Shown: positions 26,501-38,024 of the stretch, in pieces
Position numbering within the stretch: position 1 is the first letter of the stretch
Layout: every line of letters starts with the position of its first letter
Assembly: GCA_030068075.1 (NCBI GenBank)
Contig: CM057831.1
Location: 11,389,370-11,453,369 of the forward strand
Source: Paguma larvata
Taxonomy: Eukaryota > Chordata > Mammalia > Carnivora > Viverridae
DNA: 64,000 nt
Direction: 5' to 3'
Notes under the pieces: model-generated
The model's input: only the letters and a program-made list of their open reading frames with translations
Told to the model about the DNA's origin: nothing
Database searches by the model: none
Program-made: the position numbers and the translations under genes

Positions 26501-29500
26501 ACGGTCTTGAGTCGGTTCGCCTCCCGCAGCAGCTTGGCCATGGCGCGGGGGTTCTCCCGCACGTCCTTTGCTCTCTGGCCCTTGCGCTGCTCATTGAAAA
26601 GCCTCGCCAGGTGCTCACGCAGCCGGAGTTCCATCTCCAGGCCCCCCAGGGTGCGGTCAAATCTATGCAGGGAAAAGAGACAGAGAAAAGCGTGAGGAAC
26701 ACGCGGTGTCCCTTCGTCGACCTGGGAACCTCACTCTCTCCTCCCACGTGGCGGGCACCTCAGTGGCAGTTCACGCGCGCGTACGATCCACCGCACTCAC
26801 TGGGCACTGACTCTCTGTTGGTCTCCGGGGATGCGATTAAGAGAACAGAGACAGGGAACCTGCCGTCAAGGAGTTTACAGCCTAGCATCGAACAATCCCA
26901 TGAACATGAAACATCGACCGCCGCCCAAGTCATGAGAGACAGACAGACGACAGCCTAAGACGACACAGAAGGGAAGTGCCGCCTGTTTACAGACACCAGG
27001 GAAAGTTCTGTGGAGACGTGATGCCTGCACTGAAACCTGCTGCAGGAGTGGAATTAACGTGTTGAAGGGCAGAGAAAACGACTCTAGATGGAAGGAACGG
27101 CATGCATAAAGACCCCGAGGAGGGAAACAGCTCAGCAAATAAGTTCCGAAGGAGGACAGGCATGGTGGAGCTCGAAGAGCAAAGGTCTCTGGGTAGAAGC
27201 AAAAGCGGGGAGTCAGAGAGCTCATGGTAAAGGTTTGGAACCACTGAGGGTTTTTTTTTTTTTTCCTTAGAGAGAGAGGAGAGAGAGGAGAGAAAGAGAC
27301 AGAGCCAGCCAGCACACGAGCGAGCGCAGGCACGTGTGAGAGCAGGAGAGAGAAGCGGAGAGAGAATCTTAAGCGGGCTCCAGAACCGAAATGAAGAGTC
27401 TGACACTCAACTGACTAAGCCATCCAGGCACCCTGCCATTGAAGGTTTTTAAAGAAATAGATTATAATCACATTGGCATCTTGAAAAGAACCTTCTGGCT
27501 ACAATGTAGGGAAAGAACTGAGGGAGGCCGCGCTGAAGACAGGAACCTTCTTTTGTAACCCCGCAGGTCAGAGCCTATGGAAGCCGGGCCTCGAGTGGTG
27601 GAGGTGGACCCGCATAGAAAAGAACGACTGAGAAAATCAGACTGTGTCGTCAGTAAGTACACTCAAAGTGACAAGGACAAGCAAATGACCGAGTCTGACA
27701 CTGCACGGTGGTAGCCCCATGGATTTCCTAAGCAGCAGCGCTCGGTAAGTTCCCTGCCTTTCCATCTTCCCGGGTTCTTCCCAGAGGTGCGATGCTTCAG
27801 GAGAACGTTCGTGCAGGGAGCGGGAAAAGGAGGCAGCTCCCCTCGAAGAAGAAACCCCCGACCCGAGGGTGTCGCGGCAAGTACCCACTTACCCCACTCC
27901 CCGGATCTGCAGCTGTGGCTGCATCCCCGCCTCCTTAGTCTTCACCGTCTGGTAGGTGACGATGGTGCACACAGTGCTGCCAGAGCCCATGTCATAGAAC
28001 ATGACGTTCTGTGGAGACACCGAGACAACCGGTCACAGGAACACCAGGGTGCTGTACCGACTCTCCACTGAAAGCCGAAAAGCCCCACTACTGGCCAGGA
28101 GGGGCCTCGCGCTGCATTTTGTCAAGAGCTAGCCGTGCAAACGAGATGCGAAACAGAGTCAGGTGGCCTCCGTGGTCACAGCCGGCCATCCTCCAAGTCC
28201 GGTCAGAAGCTCCTCCCCGGCTCACCTGGGCCGTGGTGTTGATATCTTTCCGGCGGAAGACGCCGTAGCTGAGGGCGGTGGCGGTGTTGTCGTTGATGAG
28301 CTGAAGCACTTTGAGGCCGGCCATGCGAGCCGCCTGCAGCACGGCTCGGCGCTCGGCCTGGTTGAAGAAGGCTGGCACGGTGATCACGGCGTCCTTGATG
28401 GGCTGCTCTGCAGGGGACGACAGACCGGGGTGCCCACCGGCTCCACACCTCCCGTGACCCTTTCCTAGTCTTGCTACTAGTGACCTTCGGGGCCAAGTAA
28501 CCCTCTCGTGGTGTGGGGCTGTCCTCCCCACTGTAGGATCTCAGGCAGCGTCCCTGGCTTCTACTCGTTAGACGCCAGTAGCAGCTCCCGGTTGTGACAA
28601 CCAAAGGTGCCTTCAAATACGGCTGGCTGTTCCCTGGGAGCCAAAACTGTCCCCATTGAGGCCCCAGGGAACCTGGTCACCACTGGCCCCACCTTAGCCA
28701 CTCACCTGCAAAATCTTCAGCCAGGGAACGTGAGTAATTGAGAACCATGCCGAGTACCTCCTCAGGTGAGAACTGTAGCTGCCTGGGGTGGGGGGGGTGG
28801 GGGGGAGTCAGAAGCAAGGACGACCATGAGCAGAGGGGCCCATCAGGCCCGCTGAGCCCACTGTCCCCAGCACGGCACTCACGGGCTGATCTGGAAATGC
28901 ACAGTCTGCCTCTGTGGGTCGAAGCCTAGCTCATGCTCTGGAAAACGGGCTCTGTACAGGGCCACATGGGGGTTTCCCTCCTGCTTCCCCAAAAGGTGCT
29001 GGAAGTAACGCAGTGTCGCCTTTGGATTCTTGATGGCCTGAGAACAGATAAATAAGGAAGACCGTGTGAGGTTCCCGAGTCCGCCATCACAGCTACCTCT
29101 GGGGTCAGAGGCTGCTAAGAGAACAGGCTCTGGGGTCGGACGTCTCTCTCCTGCCCCGCCCCCCCCCCCCCCCCCCCCCCCCGCCCCGCTTCTGGGAAGG
29201 GGGTGGGCTGCTAGCTCACCATGCTTGCTGCACTGTCCCCGAAGAATCTTTCATTTTCTTTCAGTGTCACAGTCACTGGGGTTTTCCTCCGGGATTCCCT
29301 GGAAAAAAAAGAGACACAGGGCCCGGGTGCCTACAGCGGGATGTGGATTCAGGAGCCTCAACACCCCCAAGTACAATCACTCAGCCACCAGCCTGGGTGG
29401 GCCCCAGCAGGAACACACACACCGGCTTGGAGCACAGACACTGGGGCCGCCCTCACTTGTTCAAGACGATTTCCATGGGCACTCCCGGTTTGACGATGGC

Positions 29501-29855
29501 CACCTTCATGGACTCGCTGCCCAGGTCCACAGACATCACCGCCAGTGTGTCTGAAAAGGAAAACAGACGCGTCAGTTAGCCCCTCTTCCCCCACACGCCT
29601 GAGTCCTCTCTAACCGAAGCGCTCCGCTCTCCAAAGAGAAGACGGCAGAGATAAAAGCCTGGGTTCAGCAACTCAAGAGTCCAACTGCCAACTAAAAGCC
29701 TCCCCTCTCTCACCATGGATCATTCTATCAGTTCTTCTTTGGAGCCAGCTGCTGGGGTACATACCACTTAGTGCCAACAGGTCTGCCAGGAGCACAGCCA
29801 TCAAGGACCAAAAGGCTTGCCTCCTCGGCCTCTGCCTCCTGACGGTGGCTGCCAT
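20557..29855 (-). CDS. HYOU1: HYOU1, hypoxia up-regulated 1 (ORP150/GRP170), ER Hsp110-type chaperone
   Basis: Large ER-lumenal Hsp70 relative that acts as chaperone and as nucleotide-exchange factor for BiP. It is induced by hypoxia and ER stress. Twenty-five coding exons join in frame to 3000 nt, that is 999 aa, equal to the human protein. Residues 1-32 are a signal peptide ([12 protein letters not shown] then a hydrophobic [12 protein letters not shown]). The ATPase domain starts at [18 protein letters not shown]. An acidic Glu/Pro-rich loop spans about 570-700. The C-terminus is the retrieval signal NDEL (residues 996-999), then TAA at 20559-20557. The start ATG (29855-29853) lies 7 nt inside an exon beginning at 29862, so an upstream exon is untranslated. 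No frameshift or missing key residue seen. Confidence 0.98.
23040..23091. repeat. (CA)n/(CG)-interrupted microsatellite
   Basis: CACACG-rich dinucleotide run in a HYOU1 intron, beginning 14 bp outside the exon ending at 23105. Confidence 0.9.
24560..24699 (-). mobile_element. CAN-SINE (old, short)
   Basis: In the HYOU1 intron 24255-24957; same transcriptional sense as the gene. Confidence 0.8.
26780..27240. repeat. Old mammalian interspersed repeat
   Basis: Phrases such as ACAGAGACAGGGAACCTGCC and CATGCATAAAGACCCCGAGG belong to a dispersed mammalian repeat that I cannot name with certainty. A second fragment of similar type occurs at 47730-47930. Confidence 0.45.
27251..27435 (-). mobile_element. 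CAN-SINE
   Basis: Inserted in the older repeat; flanked by CCACTGAGGGTTTTT (27241-27255) and CCATTGAAGGTTTTT (27436-27450). Confidence 0.85.
28555..28612 (+). mobile_element. MER20 fragment
   Basis: Short piece (GACGCCAGTAGCAGCTCCCG, GTTGTGACAACCAAAGGTG) in a HYOU1 intron, matching the middle of MER20. Confidence 0.6.
29159..29182. repeat. Poly-C run (24 bases)
   Basis: Uninterrupted C homopolymer in the HYOU1 intron between exons 29037 and 29220. Its length is likely to be imprecise in any assembly. Confidence 0.95.
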
Positions 29856-30439
29856 TGTGCCTCTGAGGGAGGAGAAAAACAACACTTGTAACCGGATGCC
29901 CTGAGTGAAGAGGGCAGAAACTCATCCCAGAACAGAACAGCTTTGAGATTCATACCCCACTGTCACCGAAGGGCAGAGGGGCCTACATTCGCGTCCCCTC
30001 CTTCCTGATAAGGGCCCAGCCCTCTAATCACACAAAGGGTCCTGGGCTCCATCCACCACATCCCTAAACAGGGAAGGTACCGGGACAGGAGAAAGGAGGC
30101 CAGAGCCTTCCGTCCACTGCATTAGGCCGTAACTGGCGCACCCTAGCACTGCCCCTGCTGTCAGACACCTGGGGTGCGGCCAGGGATCCCCGCCCAGGGC
30201 TCAACTACCTCCCTACACCTGGAGCTCCCCCGCTGGCGGTAAAGCCAGGCTGGGCCCGGACGGGAACTGGCAGGTAGTGACGTTGGAGGAGGCTGGGATG
30301 TTAGAAGGGCCTGTCTCCTCCTCGGTATCCTTTCGGGTTGTCCCGGCCGTTGCCAGTTCTCCATCCCAACCCCCGGCCCCGCTGCCTACACAGACGCCGT
30401 TCCTGGAACGGTAAGATTCCTCGCCGGGCGGGTACCGAG

Positions 30440-30960
30440 TCCCCCGAGTTCACCTAAGCCTCACCTGGCGAAGGCGGCGGCTCCCACCCCCGGAAACGCG
30501 GCCCGGCCCTCCCCTCCCCTCAAGCGTGGGGGCGCCCCGGGAGCGAACTGCGGGGCCAAGCGCACCGGCGTCCGTGCGGCCCTCGCTCCCGCTACCGACC
30601 CGCCCCCGGAGCTAGCACGCTGCCTCTCCTAGGAGCGGTGGCCGGCTCCCATCGCCATCCCCACCCCCCTTACCGCTTGCCTGCGTTCCTGCGGCCCCAG
30701 CTCTGGGACAAACGCGGCGGCGGACGTACCCACGAGGCCGGCAGCGCGCCCCCAAGCCCGCGCCCTTCACAACTCCCCTCGGTTTGCAAACTGTTACATT
30801 AGCCACCAATCTCTCCGCGGCGTCTCGCGCACCAGCCGGCCCCGGACGCGGCGCGCGCTCATTGGAGCCTCGGCCGCCCGGCCCTGCGCCGCGCGCCCGG
30901 CCCCGCCCCCGTCGCCGCGGCGCGCGCTCCCATTGGGCCACGTCCTAGGCCCGCCCCCTC
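30440..30960 (-). promoter_or_regulatory. HYOU1: HYOU1 CpG-island promoter and candidate untranslated first exons
   Basis: Very CpG-rich. Two good minus-strand donors could end untranslated first exons that splice to the acceptor at 29862: CCAG then GTGAGG (exon end about 30463), and AAGCG then GTAAGG (exon end 30674). The existence of more than one first exon is an inference from these sites. Confidence 0.55.
30932..30942 (+). promoter_or_regulatory. HYOU1: ERSE-II element (proximal)
   Basis: ATTGGGCCACG matches the ERSE-II consensus ATTGG-N-CCACG, bound by NF-Y with ATF6 or XBP1 in unfolded-protein-response genes. About 260 bp upstream of the candidate donor at 30674. Confidence 0.75.
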
Positions 30961-31042
30961 CTCCGTCGCCGGCTTCGGCCCCGGAGGCCGCAGAGGGGCC
31001 AGTCCGCCAGTTGGGGGGGGAAACCGCCGACGCCGGTCCGGG

Positions 31043-31053
31043 ATTGGACCACG
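31043..31053 (+). promoter_or_regulatory. HYOU1: ERSE-II element (distal) overlapping a UPRE-like core
   Basis: ATTGGACCACG matches ERSE-II exactly. The following bases extend it to CCACGTCA, whose reverse is TGACGTGG, the ATF6/XBP1 UPRE core. Confidence 0.75.
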
Positions 31054-31300
31054 TCACGGGGCCGGGCGCCCGCTCCGGTGTGCGCTCCGGGACCTTTCCG
31101 GCCTCGGCGCTGGATGCCGGACTGCCGGGGTCGGGAGTGACTCGTGCCCGGTGCAAATTGGCACACGGATAGTCCCGCAGTCGGTCCCATTACTCCGGTC
31201 ACCAGGGGAGCCCTGGCCGAGGAGTAGGAATGACCGGCATCCCCTCCGCAGCCACGCGGAAGAGGCGCTCACTTGCTGGTTGGTATTGAACTGCCTTAGG

Positions 31301-31353
31301 CTTGGATAGAAATCAGAATGGCTGCGCTTACTTGGATAGAAATCAGAATGGCT
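31301..31353. repeat. 23-bp direct repeat
   Basis: Two identical copies (31301-31323 and 31331-31353, beginning CTTGGATAGAAATCAG), 30 bp apart start to start. Confidence 0.9.
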
Positions 31354-32600
31354 TACTCCACCCCCACCCCCGTTTGAGCTATGACGCTGAAGCCACCAAG
31401 AGAGATGTTCGCTGGTGGGACAGAGATAACAGAAATTGACCTGGACTCCTTACCCTAAGACCCATTTTTCTGAGACAGAATATTCCAAAATGCAAAGCGC
31501 TGCACACAAAAGACGCTTTTCTCTGTGAGGCTGTGATCAACTGAGCATAAATGCATCTCTTATGTGTCCGTTCCTTTAAATCTTGTATTTTTTTCTTTTT
31601 TCCCCGCTTCTGTCAGAATTAAAGCATCTCGGGCAGGGTTGGCGCTCCTCCCTCCCTTCTCTGTACTTCGCAGCCCAATGGAAGTGTGCACAGCCCTTGG
31701 AGAGCGCACTTTTCTTTCAGTCTGCTCCCCCACCTCCGTTTTATTTGACATAAGCGCACTTTTTCTGGAATGTGGAAAATCGGTCTCCTCTGTTTCCTTC
31801 CCTCTCCCGAAATCGACTCCTGGCCCTTCGCAAAAGGCTCCCTTGAAGATCCTGGCCGCAATGGAAAGGACTTTAAGGAACTCTTATCTGTTTTTCTACA
31901 TTTTTCGTGATGCTCAGGGAGGCAGAGTAGTCAGGTGTCTGTGCTTGGAAGATAAACACGTCAACTGGCAGGACCAGGGAGAGGTCTATTTTTCTTCCCT
32001 TTGTGGACTGTTCATTCTTGGTATGGAGACCTTGGCAGAAATAAGGAGAAATAAATCTCTTTGATACCATGCTCAATCTCTTTCTGGAGGTGTTTGCTGT
32101 TCTCAGTGTGGCATGGAACCTTCTAGGCCTTTTCCTGTGCATTTACATGCATTTGTCTTGAAACCTATAACTTTTGCTTTCTTTCTAAATGATAACATGT
32201 TGTACAATGAAGTTAGTTTGCAGCTTGCCCCCCCCCCATTTTTGGTGAGTAATAACAAATCAGGGAGCATTTTTCCAATCAGTGTTTAAAGATTGACCTC
32301 ATTGTTTAATGCTGTAGAACATTCCAGAGCATGGGGGTTGGTTAGCCCCAGCGATGGACGTCTAAGTTGTTGTTTCAGTTCCACAGAGAAAGGTTTTGTT
32401 ACTGTATGGCTGACTCTACTTTTCGGTAGTCAGGTGGGGTAGATTCTTTCTATTCATTTCAAACAGGTTATTCATTTTTAATATTTATTGGGCCTCTGTC
32501 AGATAAAAGCACTGCCTTGGGTGTGGGGTTCCAGAGATGGGGATGCCTTTGCCTTTGGAAAAGTCTGTTGGGAAACAAATATGTTTATAGTTTCAGTGCA
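31354..32600. other. Intergenic DNA without a supported gene
   Basis: Contains a plus-strand open frame of 166 codons (31564-32064) with no recognisable domain, no conserved context and ordinary composition, so I do not call it a gene. An AATAAA follows at about 32047. L1-like AT-rich DNA occupies about 32170-32500. Confidence 0.5.
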
Positions 32601-32603
32601 CTT

Positions 32604-32788
32604 ATTTTAGTTTATTTTTTGAGAGAGAGCGAGTGCGAGCCAGAGAGGGGCAGAGAGAAGGGGAGAGGCTCTGAAGCTGGCTCCGAGTAGACAGCAGAGA
32701 GTCTAAAGTGGGGCTCGAACTCATGAACCTGGAGATACGAGCTGAGCTGAAGTTGGATGCCCAACCGACGGAGGCACCCAGGCGCCCC
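32604..32788 (-). mobile_element. CAN-SINE
   Basis: Perfect duplication TCAGTGCACTT at 32593-32603 and 32789-32799. Nothing recognised in 32800-33299. Confidence 0.92.
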
Positions 32789-33299
32789 TCAGTGCACTTC
32801 TTAAAATCCTACTGAACGTGTGCAAATTGGGACACGAAGAAGGTCAGTTTGCTCCGCTCCTAAATGAGCTCCCATCCTCGGAATACCCTCGGTGGGAGCA
32901 CAGTTTTCCTGCAGCGATGGTTTTCGACCTGGGTATCTGGCCCCTTTTGAGTGTGGCAGGTGTGGGTGCTCTGGGGAGTCACCTGTTTTGTGTTCCGACC
33001 AGAGAGGAGACGAGTGTTGCCCAAGACCAAGCTGTAAAGTGATGGGAAAATTTTAAGGTAAAACACCTGATTTAGATGGACGAAGGCAGCTGAAGTCACT
33101 AGTTCTTGCGCAGAATAACTTGTTAGTGACCTTTGAGGACTACGTCCCTTCCCCCACACTGAGCAGAAACCCAGGAGTTGCCATCTTGCAGGACATGGGC
33201 CAGACTGACAGAAGATTAAAGCGAACGTATGTGTACGTTATAAACCACTCATGGTACGTCATGTGTTAATCAGGACAAACTTCCTGGTTTAGGAGAATT

Positions 33300-33499
33300 T
33301 AAGAATTTTTTTAATGTATTGTTTATTTTTGAGAGAGAGACAGAGCATGAGCAGGGGAGGGGCAGAGAGGGGGAGACACAGAATCCGAAGCAGGCTCCAG
33401 GCTCTGAACTGTCCGATGCAGGGCCCGAACCCACAAGGTTCAAGATCGTGACTTCAGCTGATGTCCGATGCTTAACCAACTGAGCCACCCAGGTGCCCC
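33300..33499 (-). mobile_element. CAN-SINE
   Basis: Reverse copy with an internal deletion in its body. Confidence 0.9.
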
Positions 33500-33534
33500 T
33501 TAAAATGAGTTGTCACTCAGTAACTTCCATATAT

Positions 33535-34185
33535 GTAAAAAATGTTTACATATATTCACTAAGAGACTGTTTGTAATAGCTTTATTCATAACAGCCCCAA
33601 ATTGAATATTACCCAAATGCCCATCAATAGTTGGATGGGTAAGGGCCCCTGGACGGCTCAGTTAGGCATCTGACTCGTGATTTCAGTCAGGTCATGATCT
33701 CGTGGTTCGGGAGATCGAGCCCCATGTTGAGCTCTGCACTGACGACTCAGAGCCTGCTGGAGATTCCTTCCCTCCCTCCCTCTCTCTCTTTCTCTCAAAA
33801 AAAAAAAAAAAAAATAGTTGGATGGGGTAAATAAATTGTGGTGAATTCACACGATATAATTCTATACAGCAATGAAAATGGTCTACGATTACATTCTGTG
33901 ACTTAACTGAATCCCACCAAGGTAATAGTGAAAGAAGCCAGAAGCTAAAGAGTACATACTTTATGAATTCAAAACCAGGCAGAACTAAGCAATAGTGATA
34001 GAGATGGAGACGGTGCTTACCCTTGTGGGGTGCTAGTGTTTGGAAGAGGACATAACACAGGCTTCTTGCGGGTGCTGACCGTGCTCTGGTTATGATGCTG
34101 GTTGCAATGGCTTTGTGAAAATTTAATGGGCCATAATATGTATGCTTTTCTATCTATGTTATATTTTATTTATTTTTAATTGCAA
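33535..34185 (+). mobile_element. L1 3' end remnant
   Basis: TAGCTTTATTCATAACAGCC, ATGCCCATCAATAGTTGGAT and later GAAAGAAGCCAGAAGCTAAA mark the end of L1 ORF2 and its 3' UTR, split by a SINE. Confidence 0.7.
33643..33812 (+). mobile_element. CAN-SINE
   Basis: Inserted in the L1; duplication AATAGTTGGATGGGTAA on the left, same with one extra G on the right. Confidence 0.92.
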
Positions 34186-34186
34186 A

Positions 34187-34390
34187 TTTTTAAAAACATT
34201 TTTATTATTAACAGAGATAGAGCATGAGGATGGGAGGGGCAGAGAGGAGGGGAAACACAGAATCTGAAGGAGGCTCCAGGCTCTAAGCCGTCAGCACAGA
34301 GCCCAACGTGGGACTTGAACTCATAAACTGCAAGATCATGACCTGAGCCGAAGTCGGAAGCTTAACCGACTGAGCCACCCGGGGGCCCCC
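34187..34390 (-). mobile_element. CAN-SINE
   Basis: Reverse copy after the L1 remnant. Confidence 0.88.
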
Positions 34391-34427
34391 ATATATGTTA
34401 TACTTTAATAAAATTTTTAGAAGTTAT

Positions 34428-34646
34428 GGGGCGCCTGGGTGGCTCAGTCGGTTGAGCGTCCGACTTCGGCTCAGGTCGTGATCTCTCGGTGTGTGGGTTC
34501 GAGCCCCGCGTCGGGCTCTGTGCTGTCAGCTCAGAGCCTGGAGCCTGCTTCACATTCTATGTCTCCCTCTCTCTCTGCCCCTCCCCCACTCATGCTCTGT
34601 CTCTCCCTGTCTCAAAACTAAATAAACTTAAAAAAAAAAAAAAATT
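34428..34646 (+). mobile_element. CAN-SINE (young-looking)
   Basis: Very close to the consensus head GGGGCGCCTGGGTGGCTCAG. Perfect duplication TTTTAGAAGTTAT at 34415-34427 and 34647-34659. Confidence 0.95.
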
Positions 34647-34779
34647 TTTTAGAAGTTATTTTGTATGTGTCACACAAAAGACTAGAAGGTTTGATTTTGC
34701 TGGAACCCTGAGGCAGTGGAAAACACTCTTAACAGGAGAAGCTGTGCCAGGATAATTTTTTTTTCTACTTCTTCACCAA

Positions 34780-35480
34780 TGGTTTTAGAATTATGAAAGA
34801 AATGTGATTATTGACGAAAACTAAAGAACATAGGAAAAACGAATAAAATAAAAACCACCCACAATTCCATTTTCTAAATTACACACTTAGCATTCTGATA
34901 TATATCCACACACACACTTTAAACTTTAATGGAGATGCTATTTTGTGACTGTTTTTCAGTTAACTTATTGAGAACATTTTCCTATGTCATTTTTTCCTCT
35001 ACAGACTTTTCAGTGGCTCTATTTATAGAATTGCAGGGGCGCCTGGGTGGCTCAGTCGGTTAAGCGTCCGACTTCGGCTCAGGTCATGATCTTGTGGTCT
35101 GTGAGTTCGAGCCCCGCATTGGGCTCTGTGCTGACGGCTCAGAGCCTGGAGCCTGCTTCGGATTCTGTGTCTCCCTCTCTCTCTGCCCTACTCCTGCTCA
35201 CCGTTCTGTCTCTATGTCTCAAAAATAAACATTAAAAAAAAAAAAAAGAATTGCAGTATAAGGAACTACAATAATTTATTTACCAAGATTCCTGCTTGAC
35301 AATTACGTTTCTTTTTTTCCATCTATTATAAAATTGCAGTAGGTACTTTTATTGACAGATCTTTATGCAAATCTATCCCCTGTAATCTACTTAGAATAAA
35401 TTCCTAGAAGTGCCTATGTAGGCTTAAATTCCTCTTTAGTCACTTGATACATGTTGCCAAGTTGCCCTCCAGAAAGGTTT
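34780..35480 (-). mobile_element. L1-like AT-rich remnant
   Basis: Phrases such as TTGAGAACATTTTCCTATGT fit reverse-oriented L1 3' DNA. It is split by the SINE at 35037. Confidence 0.45.
35037..35246 (+). mobile_element. CAN-SINE
   Basis: Close to consensus; duplication AGAATTGCAG at both ends. Confidence 0.93.
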
Positions 35481-35547
35481 ACCATATGCGCTACCAACAG
35501 CAGTGAATGACAGCCCCTGTGTCTTTAATAACGCTATTAGTGATACA

Positions 35548-35741
35548 GGGGCACCTGGGTGGCTCAGTTGGTTAAGCCTCCGACTCTTGATTTTGACTCC
35601 CATCATGATCTCGAAAATTCGTGAATTCGAACCCCCACATTGGCCTCTGCGCTGTCAGTATGGAGTCCTGATTGGGATTCTCTCTCTCTCCCTCTCTCCT
35701 TCAGAATAAATAAAACTTTAAAAAAAAAAATGAAAAAAAAA
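35548..35741 (+). mobile_element. CAN-SINE
   Basis: Forward copy with broken A-rich tail. Confidence 0.9.
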
Positions 35742-35974
35742 TACTGATGCATTTCTTCAGTCCTGGTATTATGAATTTGAATTGGATGGGGGGGGTGGAT
35801 GAGGAAACAAAGTATTGGGAACATTTCCCAGTTTGCATTGCGATGGGGGTGATTATGTGTCCAGAGAAAGCGAGGCTTTTAGGGTTCTTGAATTCTGTGA
35901 TTTCATGATCACCTGGAAAATCACTCAGATTTGTGAACAAATTTATGGAATTGACTTCTAAAAAAAAAAAAAAT

Positions 35975-36185
35975 AGAGCACCCAGAATATGGGGCTTTAG
36001 AGTCGGACAGACCTGGATTGGCCTGTAAGCACCACTTCCTACTTGTGTGACGCTAGGCAAGTTGTTTAGCTTTCCTGAGCCTCAGTTTCCCCATCATTAA
36101 AAGCGACACGCTGGTACACGCCTCACAGAGTGGACGCAGAAGTGGGTAAAGTGCTTAGTCCGGTGCTGGGGACATCTGAGCACAA
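35975..36185 (+). mobile_element. MIR element
   Basis: GTCGGACAGACCTGGATTGG, GCCTCAGTTTCCCCATCATT and AAGTGCTTAGTCCGGTGC follow the MIR consensus. Confidence 0.75.
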
Positions 36186-36582
36186 ATACATATTAGCGAA
36201 CCACTTGTTTTTATTCATACTGCAGAGAAATACAACTTAAAAACAGGCACTGCTGCAGTTTAAAAGCTTGGTTAAGTGCGTTGCCAAGTTCATGGGGATT
36301 TTCCTTTCCGTTTTTTTTTTTTTGGCCAGATTTTCACAATCAATAACGAGCTAGCTAATTGCTTCCTCCTGTTTCACTGTAGCTTTGGTACGTGTATGGG
36401 GAGACCTCTGAGTTTACTTGTTGCTAAAGTGGAAACTTTTGATAGCTTTTTAGGGGCTAAGAGAAAAAAAACCAGATTTTTCAGTAGTCTAGAAAACGGT
36501 TTTCTCCCCAGAGAGCCAGATGAAGGGGGAAAAAAAAACTGATATAAAAGTTTGAAGCCAAAACAAGAAATGTTCCTGTTTT

Positions 36583-36790
36583 GGGGCGCCTGGGTGGCTC
36601 CGTCGGTTGAGCCTCCGACTCCGGATCAGGACATGAGCTCACGGTCTGTGGGTTCGAGCCCCACCTCAGGCTCTGTGCTGACAACTCAGAGCCTGGAGCC
36701 TGCTTCGGAGTCTGTGTCCCCTCTCTCTGCCCCTCCCTTGCTCACACTCTGTCTCTTTCTCTCAAAAATAAATAAACATTTAAAAAAAAC
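36583..36790 (+). mobile_element. CAN-SINE
   Basis: Flanked by AATGTTCCTGTTTT and AATGTTCCCGTTTT. Confidence 0.92.
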
Positions 36791-36807
36791 GAAAAATGTT
36801 CCCGTTT

Positions 36808-37925
36808 TGCTCCAGTGAGTATGACTGTTGCATACATCATGGGCAGCCTTTTGCTAATGAGGAAAAGAGGCCATTGCTAGTCAGTCCGTGACTCTGAGTT
36901 GCGATCCCTTTAATTTCAAGCTAAAGACTTGAATTGCTGCTTCAGTCCCGTCAGAACTCAAGCTCTCCGAATGCAGAACTGTAACTGAATTAGTACATCA
37001 TTTTCTGTGCGCTTTCCCTGCTCATCTTCCGCATTATACAGAAGTTCCTGGATTCAGACAAGTGTAACAGACAAATCCCGGTGACTGTTCTGACAAGTAC
37101 AGCCTAGCTTCACACTCCAGAAGAGCATCTAATTAAAGGTTAGGAAACTGAAGAACTTTGATGTGCTTGCCCAGAGAGTCACTTGAACCCTTTAGAGACT
37201 CGTTTCTCACCAGAGATAATGATACTTCTGCAGATGATTGCTAAGAAAAGTCCATAAAAGGTGAAAGCACTCTGTTAGGTATAATTCATTATATGAAATT
37301 CAGGGCTGGTTACCGGCAGGCATTTCGCTGTGTCCCCCGTGGTGGCGGTTGGGCTCCTAAAAGGCAAGAACCACGTCTTGTTCAGATTTATATTCTGGGC
37401 ATTTAGTACAATTGCAGGAATAGTGAGTACTCGATACATGTTTGTCCAAGGGAGGAAGGGAAGGAAGGCAGTGAGTCCGAAGAGGTGCGATGCATCCCCA
37501 GTCCGTGCCTTTGTACCCTCGTCAATGAGACCAGGTGGGCAGAGGCCTTACCAGGTTCAGATACGAAGTAGGAAGACTCTGGCCCTTTGCCATTAGACAG
37601 TAGGGGGAGCACCCAGGTCAACAACAAAGATGCCACTCGGCTGTTCCCATCTCTGTATTTCACATTGCTGCTTTTCTTCTTTCTCGGAAAATGATTTATA
37701 CACAATGTGTGCATTTCAAGTGTACATATTTATATCCATTACAAAATGGTTACCACATAGATCTAATTAACCACCCGTGGCCATACAAAGTCCATACAAT
37801 ATTCTTGAGTGTATTGCCTATGTTGTACATTACCCCCGGGTCTTTTTTTCTTTTTTTTCGTAAATACCTTTTAATCCCCTTTGCCTATTTCACCCACCCT
37901 CACCCCCTGTCCTCACATCGCTTTT
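36808..37925. other. Unannotated intergenic DNA
   Basis: No gene, RNA or repeat recognised. Open frames here are short and lack any family signal. Confidence 0.5.
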
Positions 37926-38024
37926 TTTAAAAAATATAAACTCTGCATCCAACATGGGGCTTGAACTCAAGACCCCAAGATCAAGAGTCACATGCTCTAT
38001 CGACTGAGCCAGCTAGGCGCCCCC
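37926..38024 (-). mobile_element. CAN-SINE (short)
   Basis: tRNA head plus T-rich end. Confidence 0.82.

Larger units (their letters stand above)
20557..29862 (-). other. HYOU1: HYOU1 exon map
   Basis: Coding exons in transcript order: 29862-29765 (ATG 29855), 29550-29457, 29298-29220, 29037-28883, 28782-28706, 28407-28226, 28008-27893, 26662-26470, 26253-26119, 25953-25871, 25772-25640, 25483-25296, 25096-24958, 24254-24194, 24039-23960, 23554-23369, 23277-23105, 22941-22854, 22739-22617, 22459-22326, 22192-22108, 21463-21223, 21128-21081, 20796-20746, 20621-20557 plus 3' UTR. All have GT-AG borders and summed phases are consistent throughout. Weak donors: GTTGGT after the exon ending 22854 and GTGCCC after the exon ending 26470. 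The largest intron (27892-26663) carries a SINE and an older repeat. Confidence 0.93.

Noticed and set aside
31564..32064. 166-codon plus-strand open frame between HYOU1 and VPS11
   Set aside because: No domain, signal or conserved neighbour; could be chance or part of a non-coding transcript.
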